Shown here: in pieces, positions 1 to 7,045 of the stretch
Numbering within the stretch: position 1 is the stretch's first letter
Layout: each line of letters begins with the position of its first letter
Assembly (NCBI RefSeq): GCF_029892785.1
Contig: NZ_JARXXA010000004.1
Location: 280,765-344,764 of the forward strand
From: Parabacteroides sp. PH5-46
GTDB lineage: Bacteria; Bacteroidota; Bacteroidia; Bacteroidales; Tannerellaceae
Length of the DNA: 64,000 nucleotides
Reading direction: 5' to 3'
The notes under the pieces: generated by a model
The model's input: the letters and a program-made list of their open reading frames with translations, nothing else
Told to the model about the DNA's origin: nothing
Database searches by the model: none
Program-made: the position numbers and the translations under genes

Positions 1-2163
1 TTGATCTACAGACTTGTAGAAGGTAATAGGCAGACGTCCGGCAGGGTTATAATCACCGAAAAGAATGTCGGCAACAGCTGTTCCGGCTTCTTGTCCGCCA
101 TACCAGGCATTCAGGATAGCATCCAGGTTTGCCTCTTCCCAGTTAAGAGCAAGAGCACTACCTGTACAAACCACATATACAACAGGTTTACCAGTAGCTT
201 TTAGCGCCCGGATCATTTCTTTCTGTACATTGGGGACTTCGATATTGGTACGATCTCCTTTTCTGAAACCTTCCGCATCTACAGGCATTTCCTCGCCTTC
301 CAGACGGGGAGATATTCCACCTACATATACAATAATATCTGCTTCTTTTACTTTGGCAGCTGTAGCCTGATAGTCGACCGGAGTACGAACCCCTATCTGA
401 AAGTTAAGGTCTGCATTGCCGATACGTTGCATGTATTCTATCTTTACCGGATATTTTTTGCCCTTTTCTGCATGCAGAATATATTGTTGTCCACTTGTAT
501 ATTCCCTATCCCAAATGTCTATCACTTTCTCGTCACCAATGAACAGGCGATATCCGTCATTTCCTGAAATGGTAAACTCTACCGGGCCGCTTATTGGCGA
601 TTCAAATTCACCAGTAAAACGGGCGGAGAAGTTGGTTAGGTTTACGTTTGGTGCAAACTGGGTATTTCCCCCTGTGGTATAATGGATACTTGATCCGGAA
701 GCGATTCCCTTATGCACCGGTTCGCCCTCAAAGTCTCTGTTGTTGTAAAATTCAGAGGCAAATCCTATGCCGGCAGAAGAAAATATATGGTTCCCAAAGT
801 CTGTTATCACAAAATTGTCGGTATGGTTGCAGCCCAGTTCATAAATTACTTCTGCATCAGGAACTTTATTCTTAATACCTTCTAATATGGTTACTGTTTT
901 AGAAGGAAATCCGTTATAGTTAGCCCATAACATAATGGAATCGTTGGCATTAGGACCTACTACAGCTATTTTTTTCAGGCTTTTGCTTAGTGGCAATATG
1001 TTATTTTTGTTTTTCAATAAAACCATACTTTTGCGAGCCATATCCAGGGATTGTGCCACATGTTCGGGGCTTTCAACTACACTATACGGGATGCTGGCAT
1101 AAGGTACCAATTCATCCGGATCAAACATACCCAGTTCAAAACGGCCTTTGAACAGACGGCGAAGTGATACATTTAGCTCTTCTTCAGTGATTAAACCATC
1201 CTGAACCGCTTTCAGTAAGGCTTGGTAGCTACCTCCGCATTCCAGATCTGTTCCGTTTTTTACGGCATCGGCAGAAGCAGCTTCTGCACTCGGATGTGTC
1301 TCGTGACGGGGCGTGCGGGGATCCTTTCTCCAGAAATCATCAATAGCTCCACAGTCCGACAAGATGATATCTTCGTATCCCCAAGTGTTGCGCAGAATGT
1401 CAATCAGCAATTTGTCACTACTGCAGCAAGGGGTTCCCTCAAAACGGTTATATGCGCACATTACCTCCTGTACGTCGGCCTCCTTTACCAGTTCTTCAAA
1501 GGCTGGCAGATAGGTGGTCCACAGGTCACGGGGAGTTGCTTCCGCATTATATTCATGGCGGTTCCATTCCGGTCCGCTATGCACGGCATAATGCTTGGCG
1601 CATGCATGGGTCTTGAAGTATTTAGGATCGTTGCCCTGAAGCCCTTTTACAACAGCTACCCCCATGCGTCCGGTCAGGTAAGGATCTTCGCCGTAAGTCT
1701 CCATTCCACGTCCCCAACGCGGATCGCGGAATATATTGATATTGGGAGTCCAGAATGTCAATCCTTTGTATCTGTCGTACTCCTTATCTTTCTGATATTG
1801 ATGGTATTTGGCACGTGCTTCGTCACTTATCATATCGAATGTCTTATGCAACGCTTCATCATCAAAGGTAGCTGCCATAGCGATAGATTGCGGAAAAACA
1901 GTGGCTTGTCCGGCACGTGCTACGCCATGCAGTGCCTCGTTCCACCAGTCATACTCGGGGATACCCAGGCGCTCGATAGCCGGTGTTTGATTCATCATTT
2001 GTCCTACTTTTTCTTCCAGTGTAAGACGTCCCAGCAGGTCTTCCATTCGTTCTTCCAGCGGAAGATTGGGATTTCGGAAAGGATACTCATATTGTTTACT
2101 GCTGCATGCGGTGGCAAGGCAGACAATACAAGTGGAGATAAACGACAGATACTTCATTCTCAT
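1..2163 (-). CDS. Glycoside hydrolase family 3 lipoprotein with PA14 insert (3' end outside window)
   Basis: Exo-acting beta-glycosidase, probably a beta-glucosidase or beta-xylosidase acting on oligosaccharides at the outer membrane or in the periplasm. Translating the minus strand from the ATG at 2163 gives a lipoprotein signal ending LATAC (lipid-bearing Cys20), then a GH3 N-terminal barrel. The nucleophile motif SDCGAID puts the catalytic Asp at residue 270. The second GH3 domain follows and is interrupted at roughly residues 430-570 by a PA14-like beta sandwich (FTGEFESPISGPVEFTISG, then a GNDGYRLFI motif). The frame stays open to base 1, so the C-terminus lies outside the window. A second in-frame ATG lies at 2157. 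A -7 box sits at 2254-2261. PA14 inserts are known in GH3 enzymes and help shape the active site. The exact substrate cannot be read from sequence. Confidence 0.93.
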   Translation of the reverse strand, partial: MRMKYLSFISTCIVCLATACSSKQYEYPFRNPNLPLEERMEDLLGRLTLEEKVGQMMNQTPAIERLGIPEYDWWNEALHGVARAGQATVFPQSIAMAATFDDEALHKTFDMISDEARAKYHQYQKDKEYDRYKGLTFWTPNINIFRDPRWGRGMETYGEDPYLTGRMGVAVVKGLQGNDPKYFKTHACAKHYAVHSGPEWNRHEYNAEATPRDLWTTYLPAFEELVKEADVQEVMCAYNRFEGTPCCSSDKLLIDILRNTWGYEDIILSDCGAIDDFWRKDPRTPRHETHPSAEAASADAVKNGTDLECGGSYQALLKAVQDGLITEEELNVSLRRLFKGRFELGMFDPDELVPYASIPYSVVESPEHVAQSLDMARKSMVLLKNKNNILPLSKSLKKIAVVGPNANDSIMLWANYNGFPSKTVTILEGIKNKVPDAEVIYELGCNHTDNFVITDFGNHIFSSAGIGFASEFYNNRDFEGEPVHKGIASGSSIHYTTGGNTQFAPNVNLTNFSARFTGEFESPISGPVEFTISGNDGYRLFIGDEKVIDIWDREYTSGQQYILHAEKGKKYPVKIEYMQRIGNADLNFQIGVRTPVDYQATAAKVKEADIIVYVGGISPRLEGEEMPVDAEGFRKGDRTNIEVPNVQKEMIRALKATGKPVVYVVCTGSALALNWEEANLDAILNAWYGGQEAGTAVADILFGDYNPAGRLPITFYKSVDQ

Positions 2164-2253
2164 ATTATTAAAATTAAGTTATTGTATATGCTACGATATA
2201 AGATACTGTAATTAACTGTTTATTTTACTTTGAATCAGTTTGTTTACAGTTTG

Positions 2254-2261
2254 CAAAGCTA
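2254..2261 (-). promoter_or_regulatory. Promoter -7 box of the GH3 gene
   Basis: The minus strand reads TAGCTTTG, a full match to the Bacteroidota -7 consensus TAnnTTTG. It predicts a 5' leader of about 80 nt before the GH3 start at 2163. No clear -33 TTTG is seen at the expected spacing. Confidence 0.45.
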
Positions 2262-2334
2262 AGTCGTTTAACAATTTTACTCAAATTTAATAGCTTAAAT
2301 AACGTTACAAATCCGGATAATCTTGTAAATACTT

Positions 2335-2342
2335 TACTTTTG
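2335..2342 (+). promoter_or_regulatory. Promoter -7 box of the lipoprotein gene
   Basis: TACTTTTG matches TAnnTTTG and lies 20-30 nt upstream of the candidate start codons at 2362 and 2374. It is divergent from the GH3 promoter in the same 198-bp gap. Confidence 0.5.
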
Positions 2343-2373
2343 TCTTATTAAAAAGCATAAAATGAGAGATGTT

Positions 2374-3237
2374 ATGAAAAAGAATCTTTTTATTTTCCTT
2401 TCCATAATGTTTGGACTAACGTCTTGTGGTGATGATGATAAAACAGAGGTTATCCCATTAAACAAACTGACAAAAATTACTTGTACAAAAAACAATGCTT
2501 CTTCTCCCGAATTTGTGTTGTCTGTTACCTACAACCAGGCCGGAGAAGTGGCTAATATAGCTTGGGATAATCAGTTTACTGATATCTTTTCCTTTAGCAA
2601 TAACCAGCTCGTTGTAAATCGTTTCACATCGGTAACTGCTTCTGCCTCTTTGTATCAGAAGTATGAATACGGACTGTCTGGCGGCGGAATAGTATCTTGC
2701 AGTGAGTATCAGAACAATCCGTATCGTAATAACGAAGAGTATCTGAGCAATTTGTACAATTATACGTATAGCAAGAACAATATGATGAGTAGCCCCTGGG
2801 TGAAAGCCGTTTGGCCTAAGACAGACGGTTCCGGATACGAAAGCCGGAATGATATGGAAACCAATTATTATACCTGGGAAGACAACAATCTCACCTATTA
2901 CAAAAACGGCACAAAAGAGATGGCTTTCACGTATAAAAGTGATCTCCATCCTGAGAACTTCCCGTTGCGGATTGTGAATACATTCAGCCCCACAGGTCAG
3001 GCATCTGTAAGTCCGCTTAATTTCTATTTCGGCAATCTGAACCGCAACCTGATTGAGACAGCCACCTGGTATGTATTGCCGGATGTAAATACTCCCTATG
3101 CCAAATATACTTTTTCGTATAATACAACGGGTGAATATATTACCGGTATGACGATAGCTGAAGAAATCTATCCTGTCAACGGAACTTCAGCCGAAAACAA
3201 CCAATATACCTATACCCTGGAGTATAGCTATAAATAA
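2374..3237 (+). CDS. Secreted lipoprotein, possibly DUF4595-like
   Basis: Function is not recognised. The start MKKNLFIF gives a clean lipoprotein signal with lipobox LTSC (Cys18) followed by GDDD, the acidic stretch typical of surface-exported Bacteroidota lipoproteins. A start at 2362 would add MRDV and is also possible. The remaining 270 or so residues alternate short aromatic-rich strands (YNYTYSKNN, YTYTLEYSYK at the very end), which suggests an all-beta fold. The spacing of the strands resembles DUF4595-type lipoproteins, but that is an inference from style. It stands alone between a divergent GH3 gene and convergent trmD, whose stop codon lies 7 bp away. Confidence 0.8.
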   Translation: MKKNLFIFLSIMFGLTSCGDDDKTEVIPLNKLTKITCTKNNASSPEFVLSVTYNQAGEVANIAWDNQFTDIFSFSNNQLVVNRFTSVTASASLYQKYEYGLSGGGIVSCSEYQNNPYRNNEEYLSNLYNYTYSKNNMMSSPWVKAVWPKTDGSGYESRNDMETNYYTWEDNNLTYYKNGTKEMAFTYKSDLHPENFPLRIVNTFSPTGQASVSPLNFYFGNLNRNLIETATWYVLPDVNTPYAKYTFSYNTTGEYITGMTIAEEIYPVNGTSAENNQYTYTLEYSYK

Positions 3238-3244
3238 ACATCTT

Positions 3245-3919
3245 TTATTTCAGTAAATCGGGGCGCAGGCGGGCGGTTCGCTCCTGCGCTTGTTCCAACC
3301 TCCATTCGGCTATTTTGCGCTCATGTCCGGACAGTAGAACATCCGGTACTTTCCAGCCTTTATACTCGGCGGGACGAGTATAAACGGGAGGAGCCAGCAA
3401 ATTGTCCTGAAAAGAGTCGGAGAGGGCGCTTTGCTCATCACCAATAGCTCCGGGAAGCAAACGCACTACGGCATCGGTTATGATAGCAGCAGCCAGTTCG
3501 CCTCCCGTCAGCACATAGTCGCCTACGGATATTTCTTTTGTTATCAGGTGTTCACGAATCCGGTAATCGATTCCTTTGTAATGTCCGCAAAGAATGATAA
3601 AGTTATTCAGCAATGACATACTGTTTGCCATGGGCTGATTGAAGGTTTCTCCGTCCGGCGAGGTATAAATCACTTCGTCATACGAACGCTCCTCCTTCAA
3701 AGCGCTGATGGCACGGTCTATCGGCTCAATCTGCATCACCATACCTGCCTCTCCACCAAAGGGATAATCATCTACCCGCCGCCATTTATTGCTGGTATAA
3801 TCCCGCAGATTATGCAAATAAATCTCGGCCAGGCCTTTCTCCTGTGCCCGTTTTACAATCGAGCAATTAATCATCCCCTCTATCATTTCGGGAAGTACGG
3901 TAAGTATGTCTATGCGCAT
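3245..3919 (-). CDS. trmD: tRNA (guanine37-N1)-methyltransferase TrmD
   Basis: Transfers methyl from S-adenosylmethionine to G37 next to the anticodon of a subset of tRNAs, which prevents +1 frameshifting; cytoplasmic. The start [12 protein letters not shown] at 3919 fits the family. An upstream in-frame ATG at 3931 would add MILF and is unlikely. The trefoil-knot SPOUT motifs are present: [12 protein letters not shown] and the loop [13 protein letters not shown] followed by the DAVVRLLPG segment. The length of 224 residues is normal. A TAnnTTTG box at 3949-3956 in the 45-bp gap behind the CotH gene suggests its own promoter, so damage to the upstream gene should not affect it. Confidence 0.97.
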   Translation of the reverse strand: MRIDILTVLPEMIEGMINCSIVKRAQEKGLAEIYLHNLRDYTSNKWRRVDDYPFGGEAGMVMQIEPIDRAISALKEERSYDEVIYTSPDGETFNQPMANSMSLLNNFIILCGHYKGIDYRIREHLITKEISVGDYVLTGGELAAAIITDAVVRLLPGAIGDEQSALSDSFQDNLLAPPVYTRPAEYKGWKVPDVLLSGHERKIAEWRLEQAQERTARLRPDLLK

Positions 3920-3948
3920 GAAAAGGATCAACTAGTCATTAATAGCCA

Positions 3949-3956
3949 CAAATGTA
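3949..3956 (-). promoter_or_regulatory. Promoter -7 box of trmD
   Basis: The minus strand reads TACATTTG, matching TAnnTTTG, 29 nt upstream of the trmD ATG at 3919. Confidence 0.5.
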
Positions 3957-3964
3957 GCTATAAT

Positions 3965-5017
3965 CTAAAAACTAGAGTTGATATTTTCGTCTAAAAACTC
4001 GATGCGCTCTTGTAGCCAATCTTTCATCTTGTCTGTTTCGTCGAAGATATCATGGTTTTTCTTCCATCTTTTGTTGTTTTGAACAGATGATTGATATAGT
4101 TCGTACCGCAAGTCGTCTATAAACGAATACAGGTTTTCTAATGTGCCTTTCATCTCGTTCCAGCGGGCTTTGTAGGCTTGCCGGAAGGTCGGATCATCGA
4201 AAAAGCGATAGAAGAAGCTGCCTCCGGGTCCGGAAGAGTGTTTGTCGTATTTCTTATAGAGCCAGGTCTTGGCATTGTCATAATAAATATGCCCCGATTC
4301 CGTATAGCCAAAGCCCCAGTCAAAGTCCCAAAGAGGCCCCATTTTTATCTTGTCATCGCCTTTCTTGTATAGGTAAACGCTTCCCGGTATCACCAATTCT
4401 CGGTTGCGTACAATCTCATTTATCATGATATAGTCGATCAGGGTAGGTACATCAATCAACTCCTGCCAATTACTATTGGGGAAGCCCGATGTTTCGCCAT
4501 ATAAGGCTTCGTCTAGCGCATTGATCGCTTTTTTAACAAAATCCATACCTGATTCATCTTCCAGATCCGGTGATTTGATATTAACGGGCATGTTGATAAG
4601 AGCCGATTTGAACTTGAAATCTTCATCATAATACCGGTCAAACTCTACCAGAAAATCCGTCTCCTCATCAATGTTTACGCGATGTTCGTTTACCTGTACT
4701 TGTTCTGTTAATACATAATTACCCAGGTATTCTTCGTTCAGGAAGAGTTCTACGTGGTTGGAGTGGTTGGTATATTCAACGCCGAACTGATGTCCTAGTT
4801 TAAAGGCTATTGTGTTCATCATAAAGGTAGGATCCAGATAGTTGGCCAATAGTACCCAACTCTTGGCAGCTCCCAGTCCGAACAAGGATGTTTTTTTGTC
4901 AAACTTGATGCGGTATGGCTTTTTGATATATTGCCAGGTGGTGTTTCCCCGTCCGCGTACACCGGCGCTTGCCTCTACCTCGTACTCCGGATTATCCTGT
5001 GAAAAGATCTGCACCAT
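3965..5017 (-). CDS. CotH kinase domain, C-terminal part of the interrupted gene
   Basis: CotH-type atypical protein kinase domain. In this family some members phosphorylate secreted proteins; Bacteroidota members are cell-surface lipoproteins of largely unknown role. Visible hallmarks are RGRGNTTW near the N-terminus, KKPYRIKFDKK, WVLLANYLD, then ELFLNEEYLGNYVLTEQV and the late motif MGPLWDFDWGFG, whose acidic residues are the likely metal/ATP ligands. The ATG at 5017 is only the first Met in the open frame and lies inside the module, so this product alone would have no signal peptide and a clipped N-terminus. It is unlikely to be functional unless read through from the upstream half. Confidence 0.75.
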   Translation of the reverse strand: MVQIFSQDNPEYEVEASAGVRGRGNTTWQYIKKPYRIKFDKKTSLFGLGAAKSWVLLANYLDPTFMMNTIAFKLGHQFGVEYTNHSNHVELFLNEEYLGNYVLTEQVQVNEHRVNIDEETDFLVEFDRYYDEDFKFKSALINMPVNIKSPDLEDESGMDFVKKAINALDEALYGETSGFPNSNWQELIDVPTLIDYIMINEIVRNRELVIPGSVYLYKKGDDKIKMGPLWDFDWGFGYTESGHIYYDNAKTWLYKKYDKHSSGPGGSFFYRFFDDPTFRQAYKARWNEMKGTLENLYSFIDDLRYELYQSSVQNNKRWKKNHDIFDETDKMKDWLQERIEFLDENINSSF

Positions 5018-5086
5018 AGAGGCTACGTAATTTTCCTTGTCAGTAATCTTTGCTTTGTTTTCAGTATCTATCTTTACAATAGGTAG

Positions 5087-5746
5087 TCAGGTATTTTGGG
5101 TAGATATCAGCATGATCCGGTAAGATCTCTCTTCAAAATCATTTCTTACCTGATAGGTCAAGTCTTTGAGGAAGTTGTTTGGAGTTTCTCCGCTGGTTTG
5201 CTCTTTATTTTCTACATAGACAGTACCTTCTGCTTCAAAGGAGACTACGGCATTCTCCAGATTACTTATCCAGTTTTGCGACTCCGGAGTGATGAAGATT
5301 GTAGACAGATCGTCGGAAAAGACTCCCTTTGTAGAAGTTTTCTTGCCATTTTGCAGGAATTCTACCTCGAATGATTTCATTTCCACATGAGGCGCCAAAC
5401 TACAGACAAGGGTATAAACCGCCTGTGTGCCATCTTCGGTAATAACCGTATATTCCAAGGGACGGTCGTACGAGTTGAACGTAGCACCACTATACTGAAG
5501 GTTCGTACCAACATATACAATCCCCTGAGATTCAAAAGTGGCAACAAATTCTCTTCCGACCGGTATACAACCTAAGTTTATCGTATAATCTGAATGGTCT
5601 ATTGTAGCGACAATATCGTTGGGTAATCCGTTTTTCTCGGCTTCCAGTTTATACGAGGTAATTTGTTTGTCTGAACTTAATTTTTCATCATCACAAGATA
5701 CGGCAAATAGAGCCGTGAGGTAAAGGAGACAAAGTAGTTTTTTCAT
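5087..5746 (-). CDS. Lipoprotein N-terminal half of the CotH gene (two DUF5018-like repeats)
   Basis: The start MKKLLCLLYL leads to lipobox AVSC (Cys18) and DDEK, an export-type lipoprotein signal. Two beta-domain repeats follow, residues about 25-115 and 118-215. Each contains an FxSQGxVYV or FEAEGTVYV strand and then a (Y/Q)SG motif, and each ends in a YTxxC or YRIML strand. Such DUF5018-like repeats commonly precede CotH modules in Bacteroides lipoproteins. The frame ends in TGA at 5087-5089, directly before the expected CotH start. As it stands the product would be a 219-residue lipoprotein of two small beta domains. Confidence 0.75.
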   Translation of the reverse strand: MKKLLCLLYLTALFAVSCDDEKLSSDKQITSYKLEAEKNGLPNDIVATIDHSDYTINLGCIPVGREFVATFESQGIVYVGTNLQYSGATFNSYDRPLEYTVITEDGTQAVYTLVCSLAPHVEMKSFEVEFLQNGKKTSTKGVFSDDLSTIFITPESQNWISNLENAVVSFEAEGTVYVENKEQTSGETPNNFLKDLTYQVRNDFEERSYRIMLISTQNT

Positions 5747-5778
5747 ATAATTCTATTTTCAGTAATAATATTGATGGG

Positions 5779-5786
5779 CAAAAGTA
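5779..5786 (-). promoter_or_regulatory. Promoter -7 box of the CotH gene
   Basis: The minus strand reads TACTTTTG, a full match to TAnnTTTG, 32 nt upstream of the ATG at 5746. Confidence 0.5.
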
Positions 5787-5870
5787 AAGAAATGAGCGTT
5801 ATATACAAAAGATGCCTAAACTCTTATGGATTATTTTATCTTTTTTACATTCTTCTACAAAACGAGATAT

Positions 5871-5958
5871 AATCCTACAACTGTAGAACACGTGTTCAAC
5901 ATATGTAGAACTCATGTTCAACAATTGTAGAACATATGTTCAACAACTGTGGGATTTC
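5871..5958. repeat. 22-bp palindromic repeat array, locus 1 (three units)
   Basis: Three tandem units with starts of TAGAAC at 5884, 5906 and 5928, an exact 22-bp period. Each unit reads CANNTG then TAGAAC-N4-GTTCAA and is close to palindromic. The left edge ATCCTACA and right edge TGTGGGATTTC form an imperfect inverted pair. It lies between two divergent genes and ends 13 bp before the -7 box of the VOC gene. The same element recurs at 41400-41442 and 54122-54208. Confidence 0.9.
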
Positions 5959-5971
5959 AAAAACAAATAAT

Positions 5972-5979
5972 TACTTTTG
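5972..5979 (+). promoter_or_regulatory. Promoter -7 box of the VOC gene
   Basis: TACTTTTG matches TAnnTTTG. It overlaps the TTG at 5977 and so argues for the ATG at 6004 as the true start. Confidence 0.5.
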
Positions 5980-6003
5980 GACAATGTAAAAATCTTACAC
6001 GGA

Positions 6004-6372
6004 ATGATATCATCTATAATAGGAATAGCGTTTGATTGTCTGAATGCGAACGAACTTGCTGATTTTTACGTGAAGTTATCAGGTTGGGAAAAGGAAATAT
6101 CCGGTGATGATTTTGCGGCGTTGCGCACTCCACAGGGAATACTGTTGGTTTTTCAGACTGTAGAGGATTATGTTCCTCCGGTATGGCCATGGAAAGAAGG
6201 CGCTCAACAGCAAATGGCGCATATGGATTTTAAAGTAGATAATTTGCAGAAGGCAGTAGAATACGCTTTGCTGTGTGGTGCGAAAAAAGCAGAAGTTCAA
6301 TATTACGATACTTCTACTGTAATGCTCGATCCGGCAGGGCATCCGTTTTGCTTGTCAACAGTTCAGCAATAA
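6004..6372 (+). CDS. VOC-superfamily (glyoxalase-like) protein
   Basis: Small protein of the vicinal-oxygen-chelate fold, 122 residues. Family members are metal-dependent lyases, dioxygenases or resistance proteins; the substrate is unknown here. Two beta-alpha-beta-beta-beta halves are visible: IIGIAFDCLNANELADFYVK to about residue 55, and MAHMDFKVDNLQKAVEYAL to the end, closing with the usual DPAGHPFCL motif. The first half shows no His or Glu in the strand-1 metal position, and the second has the AHMDF His. I chose the ATG at 6004 because the upstream TTG at 5977 lies inside the promoter box. Confidence 0.85.
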   Translation: MISSIIGIAFDCLNANELADFYVKLSGWEKEISGDDFAALRTPQGILLVFQTVEDYVPPVWPWKEGAQQQMAHMDFKVDNLQKAVEYALLCGAKKAEVQYYDTSTVMLDPAGHPFCLSTVQQ

Positions 6373-6388
6373 TCTCTGAAAAAAACCT

Positions 6389-6396
6389 TAACTTTG
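6389..6396 (+). promoter_or_regulatory. Promoter -7 box of the ORF6N gene
   Basis: TAACTTTG matches TAnnTTTG, 27 nt before the ATG at 6423. Confidence 0.5.
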
Positions 6397-6422
6397 CCGC
6401 ATATTAACAAAACTTATAACTT

Positions 6423-6974
6423 ATGAATCAAATCGTTTCTTTCGATAAAGTGAAAAACAAAATCATCCGTTTACGTGATCAGGATGTGATCCTCGACAGT
6501 GATGTAGCTATGCTGTATGGGGTGGAGACAAAGCGAATCAATGAAGCATTAAAGAATAATCCAGACAAGTTTCCGGAAGGATATGTTATTACATTAAATA
6601 ATATCGAGTGGGAAAATTTGCGGTCGAAAATTTCGACCGCAAATCTGAATATGTCAAGGGTACTACCCAAAGCTTTCAGCGAAAAAGGCCTTTATATGCT
6701 TGCTACTATTCTTAAAAGTCCGCAGGCTACTCAGACGACAATTGCTATTGTTGAGACGTTTTCTAAGTTACGTGAACTATCCCGTACGGTTGCCCAATTA
6801 TCGGCTTCTCCGGAAGAGTTCAAGCAGAAATCGTTGATGCAGAAAAGCGGTGACATTATCGCCGACCTGCTAGGGGAAGACATGGCTACTACCGATACAG
6901 AAACAAGTATAGAACTAAACTTCGCCCTACTCAAAGTAAAACATACGATCAACAGGAAAAAAGAGAAAGAATGA
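6423..6974 (+). CDS. ORF6N-domain protein (KilA-N/antirepressor-like)
   Basis: A 183-residue soluble protein with an ORF6N domain at residues about 8-95: VILDSDVAMLYGVETKRINE, then NNPDKFPEGYVITL, and a LPKAFSEKGLYMLATILKS segment. ORF6N and KilA-N domains are DNA-binding modules first seen in phage antirepressors, and stand-alone chromosomal copies are frequent in Bacteroides. The C-terminal third is helical and ends in a basic KHTINRKKEKE tail. No phage genes surround it, so it may be a domesticated regulator or a remnant of an old insertion. It has its own promoter-like box, and pheT downstream also has one, so it appears monocistronic. Confidence 0.85.
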   Translation: MNQIVSFDKVKNKIIRLRDQDVILDSDVAMLYGVETKRINEALKNNPDKFPEGYVITLNNIEWENLRSKISTANLNMSRVLPKAFSEKGLYMLATILKSPQATQTTIAIVETFSKLRELSRTVAQLSASPEEFKQKSLMQKSGDIIADLLGEDMATTDTETSIELNFALLKVKHTINRKKEKE

Positions 6975-7000
6975 AATATCGTAGCTATAGATAAAATCGT

Positions 7001-7008
7001 TACCTTTG
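7001..7008 (+). promoter_or_regulatory. Promoter -7 box of pheT
   Basis: TACCTTTG matches TAnnTTTG, 38 nt before the pheT ATG at 7046. Confidence 0.5.
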
Positions 7009-7045
7009 TGCCGAAATTTGCGGAATTGAAAAAACGTATAATACG

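Larger units (their letters stand above)
3965..5746 (-). pseudogene. CotH-family lipoprotein gene interrupted by one in-frame TGA
   Basis: The reading frames 5087-5746 and 3965-5017 are in the same phase, and the 23 codons between them contain no other stop. Those codons (LPIVKIDTENKAKI, then TDKENYVAS) are the usual opening of a CotH kinase module. Ignoring the TGA at 5087-5089, the gene encodes 593 residues: lipoprotein signal, two small beta domains, CotH kinase. This is the usual architecture of Bacteroidales CotH lipoproteins. The lesion is therefore a single nonsense codon, a sequencing error, or a read-through site. The two halves are described separately below. Confidence 0.8.

Noticed and set aside
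1222..2211. 329-codon open frame on the plus strand
   Set aside because: Lies antisense to the GH3 gene, whose motifs are certain; no start signal or domain.
5871..5958. CRISPR-like array
   Set aside because: Units are directly adjacent and internally palindromic with no unique spacers of 25-40 bp, and no cas genes are in the window. The same holds for the other arrays at 54122 and 63383.
6423..6974. Prophage remnant around the ORF6N gene
   Set aside because: No integrase, attachment repeats or other phage genes; neighbours are core genes with their own promoters.
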